A stretch of DNA of 64,000 nt from Strongylocentrotus purpuratus (taxonomy: Eukaryota > Echinodermata > Echinoidea > Camarodonta > Strongylocentrotidae): assembly GCF_000002235.5 (NCBI RefSeq), contig NW_022145613.1:2501-66500 (forward strand). The letters run 5' to 3'. Shown in pieces: positions 13,401 through 24,252 of this stretch. Within the stretch, counting starts at the first letter, position 1; the number at the start of each line of letters is the position of its first letter. Under the pieces are notes generated by a model that was given only the letters and a program-made list of their open reading frames with translations, was not told the DNA's origin and searched no databases. A program made the translations under genes and the position numbers.

Positions 13401-16400
13401 GGTGAGCGTTGTAATTCATACCTGTATAACCCAATCACTATGACCAGTGAGTGTTGTAATTCATACCTGTATAACCCAATCACTATTACCGGTGAGTGTT
13501 GTAATTCATACCTGTATAACCCAATCACTATGACCAGTGAGTGTTGTAATTCATACCTGTATAACCCAATCACTATGACCGGTGAGTGTTGTAATTCATA
13601 CCTGTATAACCCAATCACTATGACCGGTGAGTGTTGTAATTCATACCTGTATAACCCAAGCACTATGACCAGTGAGTGTTGTAATTCATACCTGTATAAC
13701 CCAATCACTATGACCAGTGAGTGTTGTAATTCATACCTGTATAACCCAATCACTATTACCGGTGAGTGTTGTAATTCATACCTGTATAACCCAATCACTA
13801 TGACCAGTGAGTGTTGTAATTTGTACCTGTATAACCCAATCACTATGACCGGTGAGTGTTGTAATTCATACCTGTATAACCCAATCACTATTACCGGTGA
13901 GTGTTGTAATTCATACCTGTATAACCCAATCACTATGACCAGTGAGTGTTGTAATTCGTACCTGTATAACCCAATCACTATGACCGGTGAGTGTTGTAAT
14001 TCATACCTGTATAATCCAATTTCTATGACCAATGAGTGTTGTAATTCATACCTGTATAACCCAATCACTATGACCGGTGAGCGTTGTAATTCATACCTGT
14101 ATAACCCAATCACTATGACCAGTGAGCGTTGTAATTCATACCTGTATAACCCAATCACTATGACCAGTGAGCGTTGTAATTCATACCTGTATAACCCAAT
14201 CACTATGACCAGTGAGCGTTGTAATTCATACCTGTATAACCCAATCACTATGACCAGTGAGCGTTGTAATTCATACCTGTATAACCCAATCACTATGACC
14301 AGTGAGTGTTGTAATTCATACCTGTATAATCCAATTTCTATGACCAATGAGTGTTGTAATTCATACCTGTATAACCCAATCACTATGACCGGTGAGTGTT
14401 GTAATTCATACCTGTATAACCCAATCACTATGACCAGTGAGTGTTGTAATATGACTTCCATCACTCAACCTCCACAGTTTGACAGTCTCATCCGCAGACC
14501 CGCTCACCAGTAAATCCAGCTTGTCACTGTAGTCTATACTAAAAACTGTTTGATACAAACACACAATATGAAAATATACAATACCAGTCTCTTTACTCAT
14601 CATAATTTGAGGTATATTCTGAAAATAAAAATAAAATGTTGTTGCATCATTTCTTTAATCGTAGAGTAAGATCACTTTGTATGCAATACTATATTACTGG
14701 TATGCGCATACAGACTTTGTATAAGTATACCTGTAATAAGAAACTATCACTATTTATTCTATAAGGAGACAATTCACAATTAAAGGTAAAAGTAACTTGT
14801 GAGTAGATTAGGGGGCTTTGGAGGTAGAGTAGAGTAAGATCACTTTGTATGCAATACTATATTACTGGTATGTGCATACAGACTTTGTATAAGTATACCT
14901 GTAATAAGAAACTATCACTATTTATTCTATAAGGAGACAATTCATAATTAAAGGTAAAAGTAACTTGTGAGTAGATTAGGGGGCTTTGGAGGTAAACTCC
15001 AAAGTGCTGTGCAGGCCTTGCATTGAAATACAGTATTTGGGGGGACCCTCTGTGATAGGGTGGTTTCCTTTATAACACATGGAAAATCTATTGAAATCAG
15101 AAGAGTTCTAGAAAGGTCCTAGATATTTAATAAACACAAGCTGTTGATTTATTTCATTTCCATTTCTTATTTCTTCTGTTAGCAAGTGTAGCTAGCCAAG
15201 AGGGGGAGAGGATGGGTGTCACACCCCTGTCCAATCATTCCATGGTGAGTGCCACTTCCCTCAAGACCAAGGAGGGTAATACAGGCTCACAAAAGAGTAA
15301 GGTGTCAGGTTAACATTTGCCAGTTTGATTAGAGAATAATGTCTCTCTAGTAAACCTTCCTATATTACAGGAGATTAACGATTCAAAAAGAGATTTACCT
15401 GCCCCTGAATGTCCTGAAAACTGCTGCAATCTCTCCCCACTATCAAGATCCCAGCATGCAATCGTATTATCAAAAGATGCAGTTATGACCTTGATATCAT
15501 CAAATTTGATGTCAGCTACAGTATGTGTCTGAAGAACCTTCAAGCATTTTCCACTGGCGACATCCCATAAACGAACAGTTAGATCATCTGAGCCTAATTA
15601 ATAAAATACAAATTAAAAAGGAAAAACATGAACATTACTGTTACAAAGGAACAACAAAAACTACTCAAAGAAAATAGGGAAAGAGTCTTTATTCATAGGT
15701 TGGTGGTGGTGGTGTTGGTTATTTTACCTGACTGCTAAGAAAGCATAAATGCTTGTTAGTAAGCAACCAGAAGACCGACGGCTTAAGGTCCTCTCCGAGG
15801 GACCTGGTAATAAGGATTAATGCCTTACCAAAGGGCACTAGCGCATTGACTTGGTTTTGAACCCGGGTCACCGGAGTATGAGACCACTGCTCTACCAACT
15901 GAGCTATCGCGCCTCCCGTTGTCTATATGTAGTTCCCTTGAGCTTATATACTGTACACTATAGGCGATTTTATTGTTGTACATTCTTGGCATAAAATTGC
16001 ATTGCAAAAGTAGCGATGGAAAATTACAGATTACTTCTTAAATAAGTGCTAAGACAGAGATATTCGTTTAAAGGTAATACAAAGTTTTGGAAGATTTTAA
16101 AATTGGCTGGATAGTGATTCTTTGAAACTTTGATATTTTTGGATGCTCCTATGAATGTATTATAAGTACTAGGAAATTGAGCCCCTAAAACACTTCTGCT
16201 TTCAAGAAAAATTGAATATAAAATTTTCCGGTGCTCCCGGTAAATTTCGATAAATTTCAAATAGCGCTTACGGCCAAACAATGGTAGTTGCGGCCATGAA
16301 AATCTCAGAATATGTAGTAGTGATATAAAATTTCCAAATGGGAATAGCCAATCGGTCGGTTTAAGTCAAGAAACATTGTTTTATGGCTTAATTAATATTT

Positions 16401-19400
16401 TGACCTTGAGAGGGAGCTATATATCATAAAGAGCTTATTATTTGCAATTGCATAACTTTAGACTTGAATTCAACCGCGACAACGATCACTAAATACTGTA
16501 GGCTCGCACATGCTTACAATATGTTCATTTAAACCAAATTCATGACCCCATACCAAAACTTTGTATTACCTTTAAAGCTACAGTCACAAAGGTTTGTACG
16601 AACAATGTGTTTGTACGAATTTCCCTGTTTTTCCATTGTCTTCCCGAATTTCCAATGTCTGAAAATCGTTTGTACAGCGTTCGTAGCAGTTCGTAATGGC
16701 ATTTGTGACCGAGGCTTGAGATATTTTTATTTTTGCCTGAAAATAGCAAACCATGTACAGTTAGAGATAAGGTCACAAAAAGAAGAAAACAAAAGATAAT
16801 CCTGATTATCTGCTAGAAATATTATTTTAAGGCATTATTTTGCTCATACTATTTAGTTCAATATGTGACAAAATATTTTCATGGAACTTATTTTTAAACC
16901 CATTTGCACAGATTCTCGCACATACAGGTATACATGCTTCACAGGCTACAGTCACAAGAGAATTTACAAACCTAGCCAGGGATGTAAATAAACTCTCGTT
17001 TGTACATATATTCAATCAACTTGAGAGAGAGACAATAAAACAACCTAACTTCACAGCAGCTTAGAATTATCAATATCTTGCTTTATATATTCAAAAATAT
17101 TACAAAAATATTACATGCTCCGGCATTTAATGTCATGAAATATATGAACAGACAACTTAAGAATTTCTGAGCCTTAATATATTTCATTGAGAGATAAAAT
17201 GGCAAAAGGGGAATTCTGCTTTTGGAGGTGAATATATCTTGTATTAAACAACAAAATACAATATTTGTTAATTATAAAATTCAGGGTATTTGCAATTTCT
17301 TTGAAGTAAGGCCCTCTTGGGCTGCCTTTGCATCAGACGTGCAAAGCTAAGACATTGCAAACAATGGATAAACACAGGAAAGAGAGACCAGTCTGATTCA
17401 GCTTTGTACACATTTTACTGGGCAAAAAAGCTGTTGAAATACTGCGCGATCGTGTACATAACAAATGATTGGGTGTTATGCGACACTTTTCAGCCAATAG
17501 GACGCTCGCTATTAACAAATAACCTATTTTGTGTGTCAAACAACATGGCATATGCAGTACACCAGTGAGTCTGTTCCATGCTTCTATCTCTAGTATTTCG
17601 AAAGGCTTCGGATTCTTTAGAAAAACTCATTTAGGATATTACCGTAGTAAACCAGTATCAAGATTTATGCAGTCTATGCTGATTATTCTTATTTCGGGAG
17701 ACGTACAACTTAATCCAGGGCCGAAGACAAGACTCCCATGTGGTATTTGTAGGAAGAATGTAAATAAGAACCAAAAAGCTATGGAATGTGAGACATGCTT
17801 GAAGTGGTATCACAATAAATGTACAGGAATGAAGGATGCTTTGTATCACATCCACATGGAGCATGAATCATTCGTATGGATTTGTTCTAAGTGCGGCCTG
17901 CCAAACCTATCAAACTCTACACTCTCGTTAGACCATGTGAACACCTCAAATTCCTTTGACGCTCTTATCAACCTTGATTTTGAATCATCGAAGGAATTTG
18001 TAACTAGCCTAGTATCAAATAGTCATCGTATTGGAAATCCAAAGCATACTTCCAGCCCTAAGAAAAGCAACAGCTCTGGTAAAAATAAAAGAAGTGAAAG
18101 AAAGCCAAAAGCTATGCAGAGAAAATTGAAACTCATGAATGTTGATTTCCAGAGTGTTCGAAATAAAATCCCCTTATTTCAAGCTCTTGTTGAAAAGGAG
18201 AAACCAGATGTTATTTTTGGTACTGAAACCTGATTAGATGAAACTGTATTCAGTAATGAAATCCTACCCCCAACCTACCAACTTTTTAGGAAAGATAGGA
18301 AAACAAATACCACTGGTGGTGGTGTTCTTCTAGCTATTAGAGATGACTTGATTAGTAAAGAAGAACCAAATCTCTGCTCCCAGTCTTGTGAAACGCTATG
18401 GGCAAGTATCCACATGAAAGGTAGTCAAGCTACATATTTTGGAATTATTTACAGACCTGATAGCGGTAACACAAAGAAAGACCAGCAATGTATGGAGGAA
18501 CTCTCACAGATCCTTCACAAAATCCCCCCTAACAGTCACATTTGGGTTTCAGGGGATTTTAATCTTCCAGATGTAGATTGGGCAAAATACTGCCTCGTAC
18601 CGGGAGGCAGGTATCCGGCAGTTAGTAAGCAAATGCTAGAATTAGCAACAGAACAAAATCTCGGACAAATGGTAAATGAACCAACAAGGAATGGAAATAT
18701 TCTCGACTTAGTATTTACGAACACATCAACTTTTGTTCAGAATATAGATATTTTGCCAGGACTCACTGATCATGATATTGTTTTGATTGATGCACTACTA
18801 ACTTCACAAAGGGTTAAAGCCCCACGTAGGAAAGTCTACTTCTATAAAAAGGGAAACTTTGAACAGATCAACAAGGATATTCAGGACTTTGCAAATTCCC
18901 TTAATGGTGATATCATTGCACGCACTAGTGTAGAAGACATATGGGATAACTTCAAGAATGTTCTTCTCTCCTCAATCAAAGAAAACATTCCGAATAAATT
19001 ATCTAAAAGCAGCACTCAGTTACCATGGTTAAAGGGGTCTCATGTAAAAATGATTGGTCTGAAACAACGGATGTATAATAAAGCTAAAAAGACGAATCAC
19101 CAACAAGACTGGAATGAATATAAATCATTTCGTCGGGCAACAGATTGTAGTATCCGTAAAGCTCGGTCAACTTTCCTGTACAACGTCGGGGAGAGTCTGG
19201 AATCTGGTGATACCAAACCCTTTTGGCGTTTCATCAAGAATTCTAGAAAAACTTTTCAGGGGTGGCACCCTTAAACACAAGGGACGGGATAGCAACATCT
19301 GCAAGTGAAAAAGCAAATGCATTAAATGATCGATTTGAATCCATCTTCACAAGAGAGGATCGTGAAAACATACCAACTGTACTACCAGGATCTACATGTA

Positions 19401-22400
19401 AAGCCATGCAGTATTAATGTGACTGTTCAGGGTGTAGAGAAACTTCTGCGAGGACTTCATACACGGAAGGCGTCTGGTCCAGATGGGTTAACACCAACAA
19501 TTCTTAAAGAATGTTCCAGTAGCATTGCACCTATCTTAACCATTATTTACCAGAAATCAATATCTACTGATGAACTTCCAAGAGACTAGTTACGAGCAAA
19601 TGTCACTCCCCTGTACAAGAAAGATAATCGTTCGGAACCAGCTAACTACCGTCCTGTATCGTTGACCTCGATCCCATGCAAGATTCTGGAACATATTATT
19701 TATCATAGCGTAATGTCTCACCTTGAGGAAATCGGTTACCTGAACGACAAACAGCATGGCTTCCGTAGGGGTCACTAATGTGAGACCCAGCTAGCCTTGA
19801 CCGTCAATGATCTTGCCAAGATGTTAGAGGACAAAGGCCAAGTCGACAACATTATCATGGACTTTTGCAAGGCGTTCGATATGGTCCCACATGAGAGACT
19901 CCTCCTAAAACTTCATCATGCTGGAATCCAAGGATCTTTGCACATATGGATTAAAAACTTCCTTACAAAAAGATCTCAACAAGTTGTTCTTGATGGTGCC
20001 TCCTCATCTTCCATACACGTCACGGCAGGAGTACCTCAGGGCACTGTATTAGCCTCTTTGCTGTTTTTCATGTACATAAACGACATATCTGACGGAATAA
20101 CGTCAGAAATCCAACTTTTTGCCGACGATTGCATCATGTATAGGCAGATAAAGAGCAACCAAGATAGTCTGGATCTACAGAGAGACATCAATCGCCTGGT
20201 TGCTTGGGAACAACGCTGGCAAATGAAATTCAACAAAACAAAATGTTATACAATGTATGTTATTCACAAAAAGAAGATAGTCGAAACACAGTATCGAATG
20301 GGGGATTCCGTTTTGGAAGTTGCACTCAAGCACACATATTTGGGGGGAGAACTTGACAGTAAACTCAGCTGGGCAAATCACATCCAAAATGTTACATCAA
20401 GGGCAAATCGGATGCTTGGATTACTTCGGAGAAACCTCTTTAGCTGCTCTCCCAAAGTAAAAGCAGTTTCCAATAAAACTCTCGTCAGGCCACGACTTTA
20501 GTACTGTGCCTCAGTTTGGGACCCTTATCAGAAGGAATACATAAAACAACTCGAAGGAGTTCAACGACGTGCTGCAAGATTCGTCTTGAACCGTCATGAA
20601 CGCCGGAGCAGCGTCACTGAGATGATCTCCTATCTGAAATGGCAACCATTGGAGCACAGAAGAGCAGCCTAGAGGTTGACTGTCCTCTATAAATCCATCC
20701 ACAACTTAATTGCCGTTGATACTGACCACTACCAAAACAGGTCATCTGGAGTAGGGGTATCTACAAGAATATGGTCTTCAGTATCATTCAAGAAGTTATC
20801 CGCTGTAAAGGACTGTTATAAACACTCTCTATATCCCAGGACATTCCCCGAATGGAACTTTCTCCCTACCCATGCAAGAAATATCCCCACCCTTGGAGCC
20901 TTTAAAGATACCTTACAAAGCTCAACATGAGCAAAATAATTGCTAGAGCCCACTTCAGAAATTAAGTATAGGATACTATGCTCAGTCGACTGCGCCTGAT
21001 TGTTACATCCCAGCTGAGGAGTTTATGCAGTAGCCCACCAGAACCAGAACCAGAACAAATTAACAGCAGCTTTGAACTACTAATCAACTCTACTGTTAAA
21101 TCTGTCATAATGATGTGCCCCCCCCCCTTTTTTTTTTAATGGGCTTCAATTAATGAAGATCCAGACATCATAATATCAAATTAATGTTTAATATACCTGA
21201 AGCTACTTTTCCATCTCTGTAGTGCAGGGAGTAGACACGTGCTGTGTGTCCATGTAGAGTAGTGCTATCAAACGCAGAGCCATCTCTCAACTGTTTGAGC
21301 CTCCACAGAGCCTTTTGGTAGACAGTCTTCCAGTGAAGTCCATTCTTTGCTCTGTTACCATGGAGACTTTCATCTGCATCCTCTGGAACTTGGATTCCCA
21401 GAACCCTGTCACAAAAACAAATTCACTCCATTGCAAATCAACATAATCTCTTATGATTTTTCCCCTTTGTCTTTTAGAACACTTTCTCTATTAGAATCTT
21501 CATTTCTAAATTGGCATTTTCACTGGGTACATGTACTAAAATAGTACTAATGTATCTCATGTAATGCTAATGGGAAGTTTGTTTTGGCTACCGGTACATT
21601 ATTTTGTTATTCTTTTGTTTTTTGAAACTTTCATCAATTCTTCTGGTATTATTTTTCTTGTCATAATTGAAAAGTGGGAGGAATGTGTAATATCACACAC
21701 TGAATAAGTTCAAATAATCAAGTTGGACAGCAATTACCATTAAAAATATAAATAAACAAATTTCTTTATACAATGTTTTCTAGTCTGTACGCTCATATTG
21801 CTACATGAGGAATCTTTATACACTGTACAACACAAGTTTTGTATAAACTTCCTACAGTCTGAAGAGGCTATGAGTGTTCTTGAGTACCATCCATTGATTA
21901 GTCAGTTTTAGTAAATAAAACTGAAACTGAAACTGAATAAGCATTGTTACTATAAAATGGCACAAGTTTGCATCAATGAAAATACATGTATATTGGTAAT
22001 ATTTTGGTAAATGAGGTAAATTTTACACTTTAAAACCACTTTAATGTTCAGATTTTGCAGCATAATTTACCTCAATTGACCTTTGACCTCTGACTTAGGA
22101 CTTAATATGAATTACGTAATATCTTTAAAACTCAAATAAATCTTTTTATTACACAAGTTTCAGGAAATTTGGACAAACAAATGATAGTTAATTTTATGAA
22201 CTTTGACCCAATGTCCTTGAATGTCAATCCGACTTTCACCTGAAGGCTTAATGTACATGTACATTGTAACCTCAATAATTATTTAGTACTAGATAAGACT
22301 TGCGTCCAAGCACACAACCAAATATCCATGCAAATAAAATGTATTCATCAGGAAGGGTTACCCGAAAGCCAACTGTGGAAAAATGGAGAAAATTTTCCCT

Positions 22401-22944
22401 ATTAGTTTGAAAATAAGGTATTTAACAGCAGATACAATGCTGTAGCAATGCATACCAGTGATACAAACTAGATCTGTTTTTATACAAGGGAAGATACCAT
22501 TCTAATTTTCAACAACAAAATGTTACACAGCAGACTTATGTAACATAACCAATACCTAATTATCAAATTCCAAATTAAATGCTGTTTTTCAAATTAAGGT
22601 GTAATTTTCTTTTCTTGGATGTGAGCCCTTTACCTGCAAGCTTGCTGCCATGCCTCTGTGCATTCTGTAACCATTTTGTTCCATTGATGGCTAACCTGGC
22701 AACATCTTCCAAGGGTAATTGGATCAAGCCAGGACAATAAATAGTTTGCGAGTTCCTTGGGCAGTAGTCGCAAGAAGTCTCTTTTCAGGAGTCCCTCAAG
22801 TCTGGTGGACAAATGGCGGAGCTGCACATCCCCTGAGGATGCAATGAGACAGTCCAGTGCAGTGCAACGCTGATCATTGCTAAGGTCTTGTAGAAAGGTT
22901 TTCTCCAAGTGACACAACCAGTCTTTGAACTCAGGACCATCCAT
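7274..22944 (-). CDS. FBXW2: F-box/WD40 repeat protein 2 (eight coding exons)
   Basis: FBXW2 is the substrate-receptor subunit of an SCF ubiquitin ligase: the F-box binds SKP1 and the WD40 propeller binds substrate. Coding exons on the minus strand are 22944-22634, 21405-21197, 15593-15399, 14545-14412, 12482-12396, 11612-11437, 11044-10851 and 7410-7274. All introns are GT-AG and the phases agree, giving 480 residues (human is about 454, from memory). The start is [10 protein letters not shown], aligned to the vertebrate N-terminus. The F-box lies at about residues 55-100 ([16 protein letters not shown]). WD40 blades follow, with [56 protein letters not shown] and GHSDWV, then RLHFDGR and [13 protein letters not shown] as in vertebrate FBXW2. 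Introns hold a LINE, a SINE, MITEs and a minisatellite that begins inside exon 4. The terminal exon is the least certain. Confidence 0.92.
7740..7960. repeat. Dispersed repeat ('CATAACTTTCT' family)
   Basis: It shares 'gactacatcac', 'tttcaaacattcataacttt' and 'ttattgaaat/ccagtc' type blocks with 55480-55680, and more weakly with 4740-4920 and 56095-56285. No open frame is present. The class is unknown. Confidence 0.45.
8240..8900. repeat. Diverged internally repetitive sequence in FBXW2 intron 7 or downstream
   Basis: The phrase 'taacatctgacctcatgaac' occurs at about 8260 and again at 8357. Looser repeats of 'gacctctt', 'agtttggt..aagtt' and 'agttatcgcagtaatga' continue to 'ggacagacaacccgaaaaca' near 8850. 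A related 'gacctttgacctc' segment lies at about 22070-22260. This looks like one dispersed repeat family and is not coding. It lies in the intron between the last two predicted FBXW2 exons. Confidence 0.5.
9900..10042. repeat. Long imperfect hairpin in FBXW2 intron 7
   Basis: The arms run from 'aatattgactggc' (left) to 'gccagccaataat' (right). Internal paired blocks are GGGAGATAC/GTATCTCCC, ATATATTGCCC/GGGCAATATAT and ATATTGCCCT/AGGGCAATAT. The apex is about 'gagtcaaagacg'. Arms are roughly 60 bases each. It is probably a foldback MITE. Confidence 0.7.
12820..13325 (+). pseudogene. Degraded non-LTR reverse transcriptase fragment
   Basis: Antisense in FBXW2 intron 4, a translated stretch keeps RT landmarks: [11 protein letters not shown], then [11 protein letters not shown] (usual GVPQGSVLGPL), [11 protein letters not shown] (catalytic motif, usually FADD), a thumb-like [10 protein letters not shown] and finally [13 protein letters not shown]. 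Stops and frame changes interrupt it at least at 12942 (TAA in place of the conserved tyrosine of IYVNDL) and downstream. Only palm/thumb coding sequence remains. It is more decayed than, and of a different subtype from, the LINE at 17.5-21 kb. It ends exactly where the minisatellite starts. Confidence 0.75.
13326..14450. repeat. 45-bp x 25 minisatellite built from FBXW2 exon 4 end plus splice donor
   Basis: About 25 head-to-tail copies of a 45-bp unit (1125 bp). Read on the minus strand, each unit is the last 39 bases of FBXW2 coding exon 4 (codons for [13 protein letters not shown]) followed by GTATGA, the first six intron bases. The copy at 14450-14406 is the genuine exon end; the rest lie downstream in intron 4. 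Variants are few: CAGTGA/CGGTGA, GAGTG/GAGCG, and two units with altered donor flank (near 13825 and 13957). Because 45 is a multiple of 3, long open frames appear on both strands; these are artefacts of the repeat. Confidence 0.95.
14412..14545 (-). CDS. FBXW2: FBXW2 coding exon 4 (overlaps the minisatellite)
   Basis: The exon encodes [20 protein letters not shown], continues through KLWRL and ends GHSDWVIQ, matching a WD40 blade of FBXW2. The acceptor AG is at 14547-14546. The donor CAG|GTATGA is at 14412/14411 and is the first of about 25 nearly identical donors. In this reading frame GTATGA encodes V followed by a stop, so use of almost any downstream donor would add a premature stop. Confidence 0.93.
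14661..14996. repeat. 168-bp tandem duplication in FBXW2 intron 3
   Basis: 14661-14828 and 14829-14996 are near-identical (I see two mismatches: gcgcat/gtgcat and cacaatt/cataatt). The high identity indicates a recent duplication. It is noncoding. Confidence 0.93.
15698..15917 (-). mobile_element. tRNA-derived SINE
   Basis: On the minus strand the element starts GGGAGGCGCGATAGCTCAGT. It has a pol III A box TAGCTCAGTTGG (15906-15895) and a B box GGTTCAAAACC (15863-15853), with CAT at the anticodon position (Met-like). The body reads TAGTGCCCTTTGGTAAGGCA and onward, ending near CACCACCACC at about 15698. It lies in FBXW2 intron 2 in the same orientation as the gene. Partial relatives are at 51150-51222 and about 48440-48690. 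The A/B boxes are clear; the family name is not assigned. Confidence 0.85.
16072..16571. mobile_element. TTAA-flanked MITE, family A, copy 1
   Basis: Terminal inverted repeats AGGTAATACAAAGTTTTGG at both ends, flanked on each side by TTAA (16068-16071 and 16572-16575). TTAA target duplications are typical of piggyBac and Kolobok superfamilies. 500 bp, no transposase. A diverged inverted copy is at 57119-57603. Lies in FBXW2 intron 2. Confidence 0.85.
17300..21056 (+). mobile_element. 2A-bearing non-LTR retrotransposon (CR1-like), decayed
   Basis: A LINE inserted in FBXW2 intron 2, antisense to the host gene. The order is a 2A-like peptide, PHD finger, APE-type endonuclease and reverse transcriptase, then a short 3' UTR ending in about three AGAACC units near 21040-21056, the short microsatellite tail style of CR1/L2-group elements. 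The 5' boundary is not defined. No clear target-site duplication was found. Several stops and frameshifts (see the coding entry) mean this copy is inactive. Confidence 0.88.
17529..20930 (+). pseudogene. LINE polyprotein: 2A-like, PHD, endonuclease, RT (broken)
   Basis: Counting from the Met at 17529, residues 57-65 read GDVQLNPGP, a 2A-like ribosome-skipping motif (17697-17723), followed directly by a PHD finger (CGIC, CETC, WYHNKC, WICSKC; about residues 71-122). The endonuclease starts at about 18130 ([13 protein letters not shown]) with catalytic E in GTET, then [11 protein letters not shown] and LTDHDIV. RT motifs: [50 protein letters not shown] and catalytic FADD near 20118-20129. Breaks as seen: TGA at 18231, a frame change near 19260 reversed by about 19405, TAG at 19587, TAA near 19777, TAG near 20499 and TAG near 20670. 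Apart from 19260-19405 everything lies in one frame, so it was a single long ORF. Confidence 0.9.
21905..21940 (+). repeat. Retroelement 3' tail (ACTGAA)n
   Basis: AATAAAACTGAAACTGAAAC tail preceded by short unique sequence. This layout resembles the 3' end of a 5'-truncated non-LTR element. It lies in FBXW2 intron 1. Assignment is weak. Confidence 0.35.
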
Positions 22945-23381
22945 GTTCTTCACTGCTTTTCTTGTCTTTTGAATTCCAAACAAGCCATTCTCTATATAGA
23001 TGTACAAGTTCCACACATTCTTGTACATGAGTTGTCAGTCATTGACCATAATTATTCCTCCTTCTAATGTGTGACTTTGCTGTTAAAGAATATATCAACA
23101 TGATAAAGATTAGGCCAAAACATATCAAATATAATTCTGAAGTAATATACCTTCATCTTGTTTTCCATTTAGATTACAAGACTGAATTTGCTAGATGTAC
23201 ACAATGTCGTATTTTTATATAATTTCTTTTGCCAATTTAAGATAAGGGCAATTCCATGCCAAAGTGGACATGACACCTTAAATTTCAAAGTCATCACTTT
23301 AACACGGTTTTGGTTTCAAATGAAAGCATAAAGTCAATAAATTTTTCAGAATAAATTACTTAATGAGAGAGTTGTGGTCTA

Positions 23382-23756
23382 AGGGCGCGTTCATGCTTGA
23401 TTTTGACGGCCAGAATCAGGCATCTGTTACGCGTTTAGTTTAAAACACGACTGCGTTCATGCTCACTTTTGTAGAATCACCGAAAAACGGCGATCACGAT
23501 CGCCGATCGTAAACTCACAAAAAGATGCGTTTACAATTTGTAAACGCGTTTAAATGGGGTCAACGCACTGACCTCTAGTGGGTCTACGTAGCATGCGCAC
23601 ACAGGTTTGCGAATCCAGCTGAAGGCCACACCAAGGAAAATTGCCTGGAGAAGTGAGCATGAACAGTGCACCGTGGAACTGCGTTTACGATAAGCGTTTA
23701 CGATGAGCGTTACAAATCGCTCATTCTACCTTCAAAATCAAGCATGAACACGCCCT
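23382..23756. mobile_element. MITE with 25-bp TIRs and TA target duplication
   Basis: The TIR AGGGCGCGTTCATGCTTGAT plus TTTGA on the left is matched at 24 of 25 positions by the right end. TA dinucleotides flank both sides (23380-23381, 23757-23758), as in Tc1/mariner-type insertions. 375 bp, no transposase. It lies just upstream of the FBXW2 start codon, possibly in the promoter or 5' UTR intron. Confidence 0.85.
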
Positions 23757-23939
23757 TAATTACGATTGTTTAATTAGGGTCTACCCTAATTAAGCCTTCA
23801 AAAGTAAAAAATTATCACACAAAAGTGTTAATGTCCTACACATAACACTAACATGCACATGTCATCACAATCATCCCTAACTTCCCAGAGTTAAATCATC
23901 CAATGTTTTTAACCTACAAGATACAAAATTAAAAATTTC

Positions 23940-24001
23940 ATGCTGAATATGCACGAGGTTGTGAAGGGCCAAGGGACCTCTGAGTCGTGCATATTCAGCA
24001 T
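23940..24001. repeat. Perfect 17-bp stem hairpin
   Basis: ATGCTGAATATGCACGA (23940-23956) is exactly complementary to 23985-24001, with a 28-base loop. Upstream of FBXW2. Function is unknown; it may be a MITE remnant. Confidence 0.8.
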
Positions 24002-24218
24002 ATGCATCTATCCTAAATACAGAGCTACAGTACCAAGGCAAGTGTCACGCATTATGCGTGACATCACTATTTCGACTCTTTCGAGGGTCACTCTGAAAAT
24101 GCTCTGAGACTCAGTCTCACGCATGACGCAGATTTCGGGCAGCGCACCTAGTCATGAAAATGTCACGCATGGCTGATCTTTAAACTTGGCCTCTCTGTAA
24201 ATAACACCGAGGCCGAGT

Positions 24219-24220
<2 letters not shown>

Positions 24221-24250
<30 letters not shown>
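24221..24250. repeat. 30-base G homopolymer
   Basis: An uninterrupted run of G between 'ccgagtga' and 'ccagacgg'. Potential G-quadruplex or assembly-sensitive homopolymer; true length is uncertain. Confidence 0.9.

Positions 24251-24252
<2 letters not shown>

Noticed and set aside
13326..14450. CRISPR-like repeat array
   Set aside because: Units are contiguous with no spacers, and the genome is eukaryotic.
13293..14513. 406-residue plus-strand and 383-residue minus-strand open frames
   Set aside because: Both are by-products of a 45-bp (15-codon) tandem repeat derived from an FBXW2 exon end; no start context, homology or non-repeat coding sequence supports them.
15825..15917. Functional tRNA gene on the minus strand
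   Set aside because: The A and B boxes are good, but the acceptor stem does not close and a SINE body follows.
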